NCBI GenBank assembly: GCA_031216915.1
Contig: CM062294.1
Span: 390,095,217-390,159,216 of the forward strand
Origin: Pictodentalium vernedei
Lineage: Eukaryota; Mollusca; Scaphopoda; Dentaliida; Dentaliidae
DNA length: 64,000 bases
Reading direction: 5' to 3'
Made by a program: the position numbers and the translations under genes. The notes beneath the pieces were generated by a model that was given only the letters and a program-made list of their open reading frames with translations, did no database searches and was not told the origin of the DNA. Numbering within the stretch: position 1 is the stretch's first letter; each line of letters begins with the position of its first letter. Shown here in pieces: positions 46,088 to 55,191 of the stretch.

Positions 46088-46639
46088 AACTTAATTTGTA
46101 GCACCAAATACAGTGACCTTATCATGTATACAAATGGAAGTATGGTGGAAGCCTGTTAATTGAATGGCCACTTCGCTCACAATCAGACACTTACTGTTTT
46201 GATAAAGATTTTTGTTTGTTGTAAAAAATCAATTTGAAGCCAAACAAAATACATTGATTCTCAGACAGTTTTGTTAAAAAATCAGAGGGATGATTTTATT
46301 TTTAATTTTAATTTTTTTCTTGCATATAATGAGTATCAATTGAGAGGCTTTCCACTGTCTTTTCACACACAGAATATATATTCTTATTGGGATTTAACAA
46401 CACTTTTGATATCCAGAGTGGCAGAGTCACCAAATGTCTGAACACACAGAATATATAGAAAATGCATCATCATACAAATAAACTTGTTTATTTTTTTAAA
46501 CTTTGCATCTTTATTTATGCTCTGAAGATTTCAGTTACATACATCAATCAGAAAATGTAAGCTTCGAGTTGCCGATTTGTTTAGCAATGTTGGAAGACGC
46601 TGCAAGGCAATAAAACATCCACTGAGGGGGTTTCATTTT

Positions 46640-46850
46640 TTTTTGCCTTATAAGAAGCATCAGTTGCAACCTCCCAATGCACGAAATATCAAAATTATTT
46701 TAATTATTATTTTTAAATTTTTCAAAAAATTTCAGTAGAACCATATGTGACCTCGCATTTGAATGAGCTTGATGAGCCCATTTCAATGATGATGGTTTTG
46801 ATGAATTTTTTTTTTTTTCATTTGCACTGCTCAATTTGTGAATTATTTGA
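46640..46850. repeat. TTAA-MITE-like palindrome, degraded
   Basis: Contains 'aaccatatgtgacctcgcatttgaatgagct' split by the centre 'gatgagcccatttcaatgatgatgg', a decayed form of the 51150-51260 hairpin. Ends not identified. Confidence 0.35.
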
Positions 46851-46875
46851 TTTGTAAAATGAAGGATTAAACTCT

Positions 46876-47142
46876 GTATTTATTTATTGGGGTTTAATGA
46901 CACTTTCAGTAGCCAGGGTCACCCCATGTCGGACAGTTTTACAGGGGGTGGAAGCCAGAGTACCCTAGAAAGAACTGCTGAGCAGCAGCAAGCAGTTGTC
47001 GGACACCCTAACATACTAACTCCTTGCAAGCAGGGTTAGCATTGGTTGAAGATATAACACAGTTACTGCTGGTGAGGATTGAACCATGGACCTTTCGGTT
47101 TGAAGTTCAGTGCTCTAACCACAGAGCCATTGCACATCCAAA
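46876..47142 (-). mobile_element. SINE, reverse orientation
   Basis: Tail ATTTATTTATTGGGG at the left, head at the right (complement of 'ggattgaaccatgg', 'ctctaaccacagagcc'). The central core is partly deleted. Confidence 0.7.
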
Positions 47143-47245
47143 TGGTTAAAACTAACCACATACAGTTTTTTAATAGAATAACCCAGGAAATTGAAAATAA
47201 ATATCAAACATCAACTACTTATATCAGAAGTAGAAATTTATCCTG

Positions 47246-47430
47246 TTAAGCCTTTAAGTAACATAAAACAGTACTATTCCAAAATCTCCACTCAAGTTTT
47301 TGTGATCTTTGCCTCTAAAAATATTGCTTATGACCCCACATTGGAACAAGCCTGATGAGCTCATTCAAATAGGGGGGGGGGGGGGGGGGGGGAGGGGTCA
47401 TAAGCCATGTTTTTTCAGATAAACAAGTGC
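47246..47430. mobile_element. TTAA-MITE-like element with a poly-G expansion
   Basis: Starts TTAAGCCTTTAAGTAAC; the core 'gcttatgaccccacattggaa' pairs with 'ggggtcataagcc'. A poly-G run of about 20 has formed at the GGGG of the right arm (47374-47392). The right terminus is lost. Confidence 0.5.
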
Positions 47431-47544
47431 AACACCAAGGTATGGCTATACTTCTGCCCCCCCCCCCCCCAACTGCCAAGCATAAGTTTCTAGTCATTTA
47501 TCGTTGATATTGAATTAATAAATATCTGATCTTATCTCTATTAA

Positions 47545-48352
47545 ATGATAGAACCAATACAGCAGGCCATCAAATGTGTCCAAGGGACACTAATGCCCCT
47601 GCTTTATGATAAACTATATTTAGTGGTTAACCAAGTCCAAAAAGGGGCCATAACTCAGATAAAAATGATTGCACAACACTCAAAATCTGGTATATTGTCT
47701 ACAGTAAGCTATATTCCAAGTTTGATTGAAATTGGACTCCTATAACTGAAGTTACCATCCGGAAACCAATATCAACATGTCATGTCTTCTAAGTCGGAAG
47801 AGGGGCCACAACTCTGGCAAAAAATATCGGACCAAGCCCACTATCAATCCCAACCTGTATTATGTGGTTATATAAACCTACGTATAAAATTTTGTTTCAT
47901 TTCGTTCAAACTAAAGTTATCTTTTGGAACCAATATCAACATATATTTCTTAGTTGGAAAAGGGCCATAACTCTGGCAAAAAATATCGGACCAAGCCCAC
48001 TATCAATCCCAACCTGTATTATATGGTTATATAAACCTACATATAAAATTTTGTTTCATTTCGTTCCGTCAAACTAAAGTTATCTTTTGGAAACCAATAT
48101 CAACATGTCTTTCTGAGTTGGAAAAGGGCCATAACTCTGGCAAAAAATATCAAACCAAGCCCACTATCAATCCCAACCTGTATCATGTGGTTATAAACAT
48201 ATGTATAAAATTTTGTTTCATTTCGTTCCGTCAAACTAAAGTTATCTTTTGGAAACCAATATTGAGATGTCTTCCAAGTCGGAAAAGGGCCATAACTCTG
48301 CCAAAAATATTGAACCAAGCCCACTATCAATCCCAACCTGTATTATGTGGTC
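47545..48352. repeat. Minisatellite, about 162-bp unit
   Basis: Four to five units anchored by 'ggccataactctggcaaaaa' near 47805, 47963, 48128 and 48290, with 'ccaagcccactatcaatccc'. Several short frames share MEKGHNS/KKYQTKP-type peptides because the unit is nearly in phase; not genes. Confidence 0.75.
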
Positions 48353-48686
48353 ATCTCGTATTCATGTCAGGCAAAGGGCTTTCCATTCATCTGGTATGAC
48401 CAGGCTAAAAAGATTAACTGTTTATCACCAGAGTGTAGGCAATTGTGTAGTTAATTGAAAATCCCTGCTGAGGCCTATTAAAAAAAAAAAATCTTATATC
48501 GCTGGCAATTTTTTCTCAATGTTATAAAGGAGTGTGGGGGGGGGGGGGGGGGGGGGGTTGTTAATCCATAACACAGTCTTGAAAATAGTTTGAATTATTA
48601 ATTTAACTCTTTACACTATTCTGTGAAAAAAGCAATGTTTTCAGCGGAGAAAATTTCCTGTGCTTCAGTTGTAAATTTAATAAACT

Positions 48687-48733
48687 ATATCTTGTTTGAC
48701 AGAGTTTGGTGAGTTCTGTCAAACAAGATATAT
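48687..48733. repeat. TTTGACAG palindrome, best-conserved copy
   Basis: ATATCTTGTTTGACAGAGTT / AACTCTGTCAAACAAGATAT-type arms, nearly perfect. A poly-G run of about 22 lies 130 bases upstream (48536-48557). Confidence 0.65.
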
Positions 48734-49301
48734 GGCTGGTTAAATTTTCTGTCCTACAAGTGCAAAAGAAAATTCATGAAGAGATTTCAAGGTTAAAAAA
48801 AGGGTGTGAAGAGGCAGATTTTCAATGATAAGGGAGGTGCCTCATAAAATAAAAAAATTTTTTAATAGCCTAACTGAAATATTTCTACTCGCAAAATGAC
48901 TTTTCATTTAACTAGTACAGTGCTAGAAGTCCAAATACAGGCTCTAGTAAAGAGTGTAGTTGCCACAATAATGTTGTTAGCAGGTGCTTCTGGCCTGTAG
49001 TTTTTGAAAATGGTGTAACTGCAACCAACACTCTCCTGGAACAATGTTCCATTAAGAAGAAAACCCTAGCCCTGTGACTGGATGAGAGCTTACATAGTTT
49101 TCTCTGTGTTTATGGCTTTGGTTGCATGTTACCATTTGACGTCAACATGCAAAATATTTGAAATGAGTTATTCTTAAATTTCAATATCTGCACTTCCAAT
49201 AACTTCACACAACAGAAAGTAAATTCTTAAAATGCTTAGTGGATGCACAATACAAAATATCGACATTACTATAAACAAAAATAGGCCAATGAAATCGTCA
49301 G

Positions 49302-50164
49302 ATGTGTACCCATATGCGCAACTAGTAGAAGGCTGTATGACGGAGGGCCACCACGGATGCCGACATTATGTACACCATACAAGGTATGGGTACATATAGA
49401 AATGGATTGGAGGAGTGTCTAATTTGATGGATAAATGGTTAATATCTCTGGAGCAAATTATCAGATTTACATAAAAAACTATACAGCACAGCACATCAGT
49501 AACCTGAATAAATATGTAAAGTAACATGACAATCGGATTGATATTTTTTGAGTTATCTCATGCCAAAAGGATTGGAGGAATTTTCAATTTGAAGGATAAA
49601 GGGGGTTAATATTATCAAATTATCAGATTTACACCAAAAACTATACAGCTCAGCACATCAGTAACCTGAACACAATTATAAAGTAACTTGACAATCCAAG
49701 CAATATTTTTCAAGTTTTCAAATGCCAAAGGGATTGGAGGAATTTTCAATTTGAAGGATAAAGGGTTAATATCTCAGGATCAAAATAACAGATTTACACC
49801 ATAAACTATACAGCTCGGTACATCAGTAACCTGAACACAAATATAAAGTAACTTGACAATCCAAGCAATATTTTTCAAGTTATCGAATGCCAAAGGGATT
49901 GGAGGAATTTTCAATTTGAAGGATAAAGGGTTAATATCTCAGGATCAAAATAACAGATTTACACCAAAAACTAAACAGCTTGGCACATCAGTAACCTGAA
50001 CACAAATATAAAGTAACTAGACAATCCAAGCAATATTTTTCAAGTTATCGAATGCCAAAGAAATGGATACGGACAGACGGACGGACGGACAAGGGATGGA
50101 CGAACGACGGATGGTCACCCCGGATGCCGGCATTATGTGCACCATACATAGTATGGGTACACAT
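49302..50164. mobile_element. Minisatellite-bearing element with ATGTGTACCCATA ends
   Basis: 13-base inverted ends (49302-49314 and 50152-50164). Inside are four to five units of about 160-165 bases with 'ggattggaggaattttcaat' and 'acatcagtaacctgaacaca'. GACGGACGGACGGAC lies near the right end (50072). Confidence 0.7.
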
Positions 50165-51076
50165 AAAAATTGAACATGCCGTATCCAAATGAAGTGTCAT
50201 TTAAATTACAAATCAGTTTATGATTTGAACTGAGATGGTGTGACCTTCACCTGATTTATTGATTACTTGTCCAGTGACATCATGGAGTACATGAGAGGTT
50301 TACTAAACTTGTTATCATTAAAAGTTGCCTTTATCATTTTACGATGTGGGTTTTGGGTAGGGTCTTATTAGAACATATATGTTATTTTGATAAATTGACG
50401 GTGATATGGACTAAGGTTTGTAGCTTGGAGCGTTTGTTCAACCTTGACACTCCCTGTTTTGGTTGAACATATGAGCCACAAACCTCAGACTATGTTGCCA
50501 TCAATTCATCACAATAACTTATAATGTTCAGGACGATGGGACCCATATTTCAGCAGTCTTTTCATTATGATGGGGAAACACTGTACCAAAGATTTTTCTT
50601 TAAATATTATGCCTTGGCAACAGTTAACATTTCCTTTACAGTCCTTTATACCATGATTTCTGTGCTTACTCAGCATTACGCGATACAATATATGGACATT
50701 GGGAAATGTTCAATATATACCACATATGGAATCTGGATTATGCGTGACAACACATCCGATTGGATATTGTGCCTCTGAAGAAAGTTATCAGACTGCCAAG
50801 GGTGATATTTTTCTTTAAAAATATCAACTTCATTAACTTAATTCAAGATTAATCATGGTATAAATACAGAACACAACTTGGGTAGAGTATGGGGGTGGGG
50901 ATGGGCAGGAATCAATGACCCTTGGTGGAGTTGTTCCTGTATTTCATACCTTTGGTGCTCATGAAATAAAAGAAAAACTCCACCTCGGGTCCTTGATTCC
51001 AATCCCCTGTACTCCACCCTCCTTGTGTTGTCATATTATTCAACGTTGATAAACTTTGTGGCATCAGAACAACTAC
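50165..51076. other. Unassigned, with two imperfect inverted repeats
   Basis: 50405-50500 ('aggtttgtagcttggagc' against 'gagccacaaacct') and 50870-51025 ('caacttgggtagagtatggg' against 'tactccaccctccttgtgttg') are probably old fold-back elements. An 84-codon frame (50524-50778) has no known motif. Confidence 0.4.
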
Positions 51077-51262
51077 TTAACCCTTTACCCAACGAATCGG
51101 CTGCATCCGCCCGCGTAATATGCAAATTCAGTCGTTGAAAAAATATTATTTTTCCAAAAATTTCAACAAAACCATATCATGTGACCCCTCATTGGAACGA
51201 GCTCGTTCCCACGAGGGGTCACATGATATGGTTTTGTTGAAATTTTTGGAAAAATTTGAAAA

Positions 51263-51490
51263 GTTAAAAAATTTATAGTAATTTATATATTTTTTATACT
51301 TACCAATGACCCAGACATAGCTGGTGCTAACTCTAAAAAATCTAGGGCCAAACACAAATTTTGCCCCCCAATCCCCAAAATTTGCATCTAAAACCAAAAG
51401 AAATCATGTCCTAAAGGACCTCCATACTTTGCCCTTACTGCGCATGCGCAGTGTCAAGGACGTTCCGAAATTGGCGCCAATTATCATTCT
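51263..51490 (-). repeat. E3 right (3') inverted terminal repeat
   Basis: Complement of 58176-58382. NRF-1-like CTGCGCATGCGCAG at 51438-51451. Nearly the same sequence reappears at 63698-63925 (E4). Confidence 0.9.
51438..51451. promoter_or_regulatory. NRF-1-like palindrome, E3 3' ITR
   Basis: CTGCGCATGCGCAG, perfect palindrome, identical to 4507-4520, 58219-58232 and 63873-63886. Confidence 0.6.
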
Positions 51491-51565
51491 TACAAGCAGT
51501 GCCTGGTCAGCGCTATGTACTCAGCGGGGAGGTAAGAGTTCCCAACTCCTGGGAGGGCCATCCCC

Positions 51566-51657
51566 GTCTGGGTCATTGGTAAGTATAAAAAAATATATAA
51601 ATTACTATAAATTTTTTAACATTTTTACACTGCACCAATGACCCAGACATAGCTGAA
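51566..51657 (-). repeat. E3 internal complementary region
   Basis: 51566-51620 is complementary to the terminus at 51263-51317; 51621-51657 matches the complement of the other terminus (to 58382). The joint at 51620/51621 marks the circle junction and defines both element ends. Confidence 0.85.
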
Positions 51658-52255
51658 TAGTAAAAAGGCTGGAGGGCCTAGGACATAGAGGAAAATCCAA
51701 TAAGCTCAACTATATAATATAGAGTCAACCCCTCAAGGAGAAAAGGAGTATTAGGCTTTACATGTATCTTTCTTATTTTATGTTAAATTAGAAAGATACA
51801 ATACCCTCATAATTGAGCACAATAACATTCATGTTCTCTATTAACATCCAGTATAACCCTTTATACTAATTATTTTTAAAGTAAGCCAATAAATAAAGTT
51901 AGTCCAGAGAATTGAGACTCTTTATATTCTTTAAAAGTGTCCGAGGATTGTATATTAACGCCCGTTTGACACTTGACATATACAAATGCTTCACACCGAG
52001 CTACACTTTAAAAATATGACATGAATGAATTTTAACATTAATATTACACTTTAAAACCATCCCGGAAACGACTCAGAAATACTGACTTCGGAGGAGGCAT
52101 TCCCTTGCTTTTCACTATAAAGCAGGTGACCTAAGGGAACACCCTCCCCCTCCCCCCCTTCCCCTTGCCCTGCGTCAAATAGCCCAGAGCGAAGAGGGCA
52201 GCCGGACGGAGTCACTGCCGGAACAGAAAGCCTGCATAACTATAGTTGCAACTGT

Positions 52256-54289
52256 TTAGTGGACGACATTCTGAGCAACAGATAACGGACCTAAACAATG
52301 CAGGTCTCCAGAAATGGACTCAATATTTCTGAGATAAAAATTCGTGAATGGGGATGGCTGAGACCAATAAGCAGCCTTCATTAAATCTGTAATAGCAATA
52401 CTATTAGCGTAAGCCCAAGAAGTAGAAAGAGCTCTTACTTCATGAGCCGAAAACTTAAGCACAGACTGCTGAGAAGATAAATTTTCATAAGCAATACGGA
52501 TAGTTAATTGAATCCATCTAGCAATAGAATGGACCGAAATGTCCTTTCTATTAGGCATCAGAGACAGAAAGAAACGTTTTCGTCCCTTTCTGATAAACTG
52601 AGATCTCTGTTTATAGATACGTAACGCTCTAACAGGACAGAGTAAAGGCCTACGCCCGTCTGAAGACAGAAGAGCCTTAATAACAATAGGTTCCGGATAT
52701 TTATTAGGAGCCTGATTCTTAGCTAAAAATCCCACATTAGTAGTGAAGGTGATAGTGTTCCCGACACTACGATAGTGAGAATCATCCACCGACAGTGCAT
52801 GAAGCTCACTGACTCTTCTAGCAGAAGAGAAAGCTAAGAGAAAAGCTGTCTTATAAGACAAGAATTTGAAATCTACTGTCCCAAGAGGTTCAAATGGCTT
52901 TTCCTTCAGTTTAAGAACCCAAGCTAAATTCCACTTAGGAATTAACCTAAGAGTTCTGGGTCTATTTATCGAGAAGTTTCTAACTAACTTAGATAAAGAG
53001 ACATTAGATCCAATTTGTAAACTATCATGATGTGCATAGGTATCAGATAACATAGACCTATAACCCTTAATAGTAACAGGCTGCAGTTTGATTTCGTCAA
53101 ACAAGTATACTAGAAAGTTTGCAATGTCTGGTATGGAGGGATCAAAAATATCAACATAATGATCCCTACACCAACGACGAAAAACCTTCCACTTAGCCGC
53201 ATAGTTTAGCGAAGAGGAGGTCCTCCTACAGTTAGAAATCGCGTCCACTGCTCGTCCTGTAAAGTGCTTGCCATGCAAGAAGGACCGCACAATGGAAAAA
53301 CGTGAAGGTTGAGATCTTGCGGGTTGTGATGGAGTTGACGCGATTTCCCTTGCGAAAGAAGATCCTCCCGTGGAGGAAGCTTTCGCGGTAGGTCCCACAA
53401 CAGACACCCGAGTAGATTTATCCACGGTCTCTGTGGAGACAGAGATGCTACCAACAGAATCTTGCATTGAGATTGTTTTATCTTTAGCAATACTTGCTGA
53501 ATTAACGGCGCTGGAGGATACGCATATCCTATCATTCTGTCCCAAGGGATCGACAGAGCGTCTACTGCAAATGCTCTTGGATCCGGACACGGAGACACAT
53601 ACGTCTGCAACTGATTGTTGAGATGTGTCGCAAATAAGTCTATCATTGGCCGTTCCCATTGGTAGCAAATCTGATTGAATACTTGTTTGTTGAGAGTCCA
53701 CTCCGACGGCAACAAGCGACCCTTTCGTGAAAGGGAGTCTGCTAATACGTTCAGACGACCCGGTATATGACGGACCGAAAGAAGAACTTGATGTTCTAGA
53801 GCAAACAGAAGGATTCTTTCCGTTAGATTGAACAACGGAATTGAATGAGTGCCTCCCTGATTCCGTATATACGCCACTACTGTCGTATTGTCGGATAGGA
53901 TTTGGACATGAGCATTGTGAATAATGTCCATCCAATGACGTAACGCAAGCCAAATTGACATCATTTCCTTGATGTTTATGTGCTTGCCCAGGAATTGCGG
54001 ATCCCAAAGACCCTGGCATCTCGAATCCGTTGGGATCAATGATGCACCCCAACCTGTTTGACTGGCATCCGTCATAATGGTAAAACTCGGATCCGGCAAC
54101 TGCAGTGGAACTCCCTGAGTTAACCACTGAATGTTTGCCCAAGTCTGAATCTCTCGTTTCACTTGATCTGACAAGAGAACGTCTATGTCGAGCGAATGAA
54201 TTATCACACTCCAATTCTGAGTCAAGAAAATTTGGAGAGGACGCGTGCATAACCGCCCCATCGGAATGAGATCCGCAGCGGCTCCGCAC
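52256..54289 (-). CDS. E3 tyrosine recombinase ORF, long overlap with RNase H frame
   Basis: 677 codons, uninterrupted. The C-terminal half is the recombinase: SSLNYAAKWKVFRRWC (core-binding), LQPVTIKGYRSMLSDTYAHH, RLIPKWNLAWVL, SARRVSELHALSV (box-I Arg), CPVRALRIYKQR, AHEVRALSTSWAYA (box-II HxxR), AAYWSQPSPFTNFYLRN (nucleophile Tyr). All catalytic residues are present. The N-terminal 330 or so residues are Ser/Asp-rich (for example GSSERISR, SICSRRSVDPLG) and overlap the RNase H/methyltransferase frame. The true start is uncertain; the reported first Met at 54289 is only the first in the frame. The enzyme integrates the closed circular DNA without target duplication. Confidence 0.88.
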   Translation of the reverse strand: MRSRCGSHSDGAVMHASSPNFLDSELECDNSFARHRRSLVRSSETRDSDLGKHSVVNSGSSTAVAGSEFYHYDGCQSNRLGCIIDPNGFEMPGSLGSAIPGQAHKHQGNDVNLACVTSLDGHYSQCSCPNPIRQYDSSGVYTESGRHSFNSVVQSNGKNPSVCSRTSSSSFGPSYTGSSERISRLPFTKGSLVAVGVDSQQTSIQSDLLPMGTANDRLICDTSQQSVADVCVSVSGSKSICSRRSVDPLGQNDRICVSSSAVNSASIAKDKTISMQDSVGSISVSTETVDKSTRVSVVGPTAKASSTGGSSFAREIASTPSQPARSQPSRFSIVRSFLHGKHFTGRAVDAISNCRRTSSSLNYAAKWKVFRRWCRDHYVDIFDPSIPDIANFLVYLFDEIKLQPVTIKGYRSMLSDTYAHHDSLQIGSNVSLSKLVRNFSINRPRTLRLIPKWNLAWVLKLKEKPFEPLGTVDFKFLSYKTAFLLAFSSARRVSELHALSVDDSHYRSVGNTITFTTNVGFLAKNQAPNKYPEPIVIKALLSSDGRRPLLCPVRALRIYKQRSQFIRKGRKRFFLSLMPNRKDISVHSIARWIQLTIRIAYENLSSQQSVLKFSAHEVRALSTSWAYANSIAITDLMKAAYWSQPSPFTNFYLRNIESISGDLHCLGPLSVAQNVVH

Positions 54290-54387
54290 AGACCTATCAG
54301 TCTCATGAACTCCCTTGCTGTGACTTTGCGTGCAGACAATAGCGAGCGTAACAGCTGACTAATTTCGCTCTGGTTAACGGCAGACAA
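53206..54387 (-). CDS. pol: E3 Pol part 2: RNase H and methyltransferase-like domain
   Basis: 393 codons. In order: AREFMRLIGLCGAAADLIPM (RT connection), WLTQGVPLQLPDPSFTIMTD (first Asp), HINIKEMMSIWLAL (Glu), VQILSDNTTVVAYI (second Asp), GRLNVLADSLSR (last Asp), completing an RNase H D-E-D-D set. Then MIDLFATHLNNQLQTYVSPC, AVDALSIPWDRMIGYAYPPA and LLVASLSPQRPWINLLGCLL, the Dam-like methyltransferase region reported for DIRS elements (assignment by family memory, moderate). It is separated from RT by a net 4-base loss near 54325 and overlaps the recombinase frame. Confidence 0.85.
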   Translation of the reverse strand: MSAVNQSEISQLLRSLLSARKVTAREFMRLIGLCGAAADLIPMGRLCTRPLQIFLTQNWSVIIHSLDIDVLLSDQVKREIQTWANIQWLTQGVPLQLPDPSFTIMTDASQTGWGASLIPTDSRCQGLWDPQFLGKHINIKEMMSIWLALRHWMDIIHNAHVQILSDNTTVVAYIRNQGGTHSIPLFNLTERILLFALEHQVLLSVRHIPGRLNVLADSLSRKGRLLPSEWTLNKQVFNQICYQWERPMIDLFATHLNNQLQTYVSPCPDPRAFAVDALSIPWDRMIGYAYPPAPLIQQVLLKIKQSQCKILLVASLSPQRPWINLLGCLLWDLPRKLPPREDLLSQGKSRQLHHNPQDLNLHVFPLCGPSCMASTLQDEQWTRFLTVGGPPLR

Positions 54388-55134
54388 ACGAGATTTTTGT
54401 GCGTCTCGAAGCTCATTCCCAGATGTGTGAATGACTTGGACGGCACCAGATCCAACTTCTCCTCATTTATTATAAAACCGAGACGTCGGAGCAATAGAAG
54501 CAGATTCTGCACATCGTTCTGAAGCGTTAACTCGTAGCCGTACCTCTGAAGAATGTCATCCAGGTAGGCCGACGTTACCGCAGACGAATGAGATCGGAAA
54601 TACATCATTACCGAGTTCATTACCCGAGTGAAAGCCCAGGGTGCTAGATTCAATCCGAAGCACATCGCCCGGAATTGATACACCACCCCTAGGACTGCGA
54701 AGCGTAGATACTTTCTGAATGTCGGATGTACCATGACGTGAAAGTACGCATCTTTGAGATCTATGCTTGTTGCATAATCGTTCACCCGAATACTCGCTCT
54801 GACCGATCGAATCGTCTCCATATAAAACTTCGGAGCGACGATCAGCTTGTTTATCCAGCTCAAATCTATGACTGGACGGAACGAGCCGTCTGGTTTCGGA
54901 ACCAGAAACAGATGGCTGTAGAATCCCGGTGTCTCCTGATTTTCTACGACCTCTACCGCGTTCTTCATTAAAAGAGACTGCACCTCTGATAACAGAGCGT
55001 CTCTTTTCTGCGGATTTGACGGAAGTTGAGTCCATTTTGGACTTCGAGTTAATGGAGGCTTTCGTTTGAAGGATATCTTTAGACCTTCCGAAATCACCCC
55101 TCTCACCCAAGGGTCGTCCGTAATCGACGCCCAC
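54303..55134 (-). CDS. pol: E3 Pol part 1: reverse transcriptase
   Basis: 267-codon open frame with DIRS-type RT motifs: LFLVPKPDGSFRPVIDLSWI, TSIDLKDAYFHVMVHPTFRK (motif A), CFGLNLAPWAFTRVMN (motif B), SAYLDDILQRYGYE (motif C, YLDD intact), FIINEEKLDLVPSKSFTHLG and CLPLTRAKLVSCYARYCL, after which a frameshift (near 54325, net 4 bases missing compared with E1) gives a premature stop. RT copies the element's RNA into DNA. Homology starts slightly before the first Met (55106), at about 55134. Confidence 0.88.
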
Positions 55135-55191
55135 TCTTATGAAAAACTCGACAACCTTCCGCCAACCGGCACGCGATAGAGGTTGAAGCCA

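Noticed and set aside
47545..48458. Small protein family with MEKGHNS-type repeats
   Set aside because: Phase-preserving minisatellite; no signal for translation.
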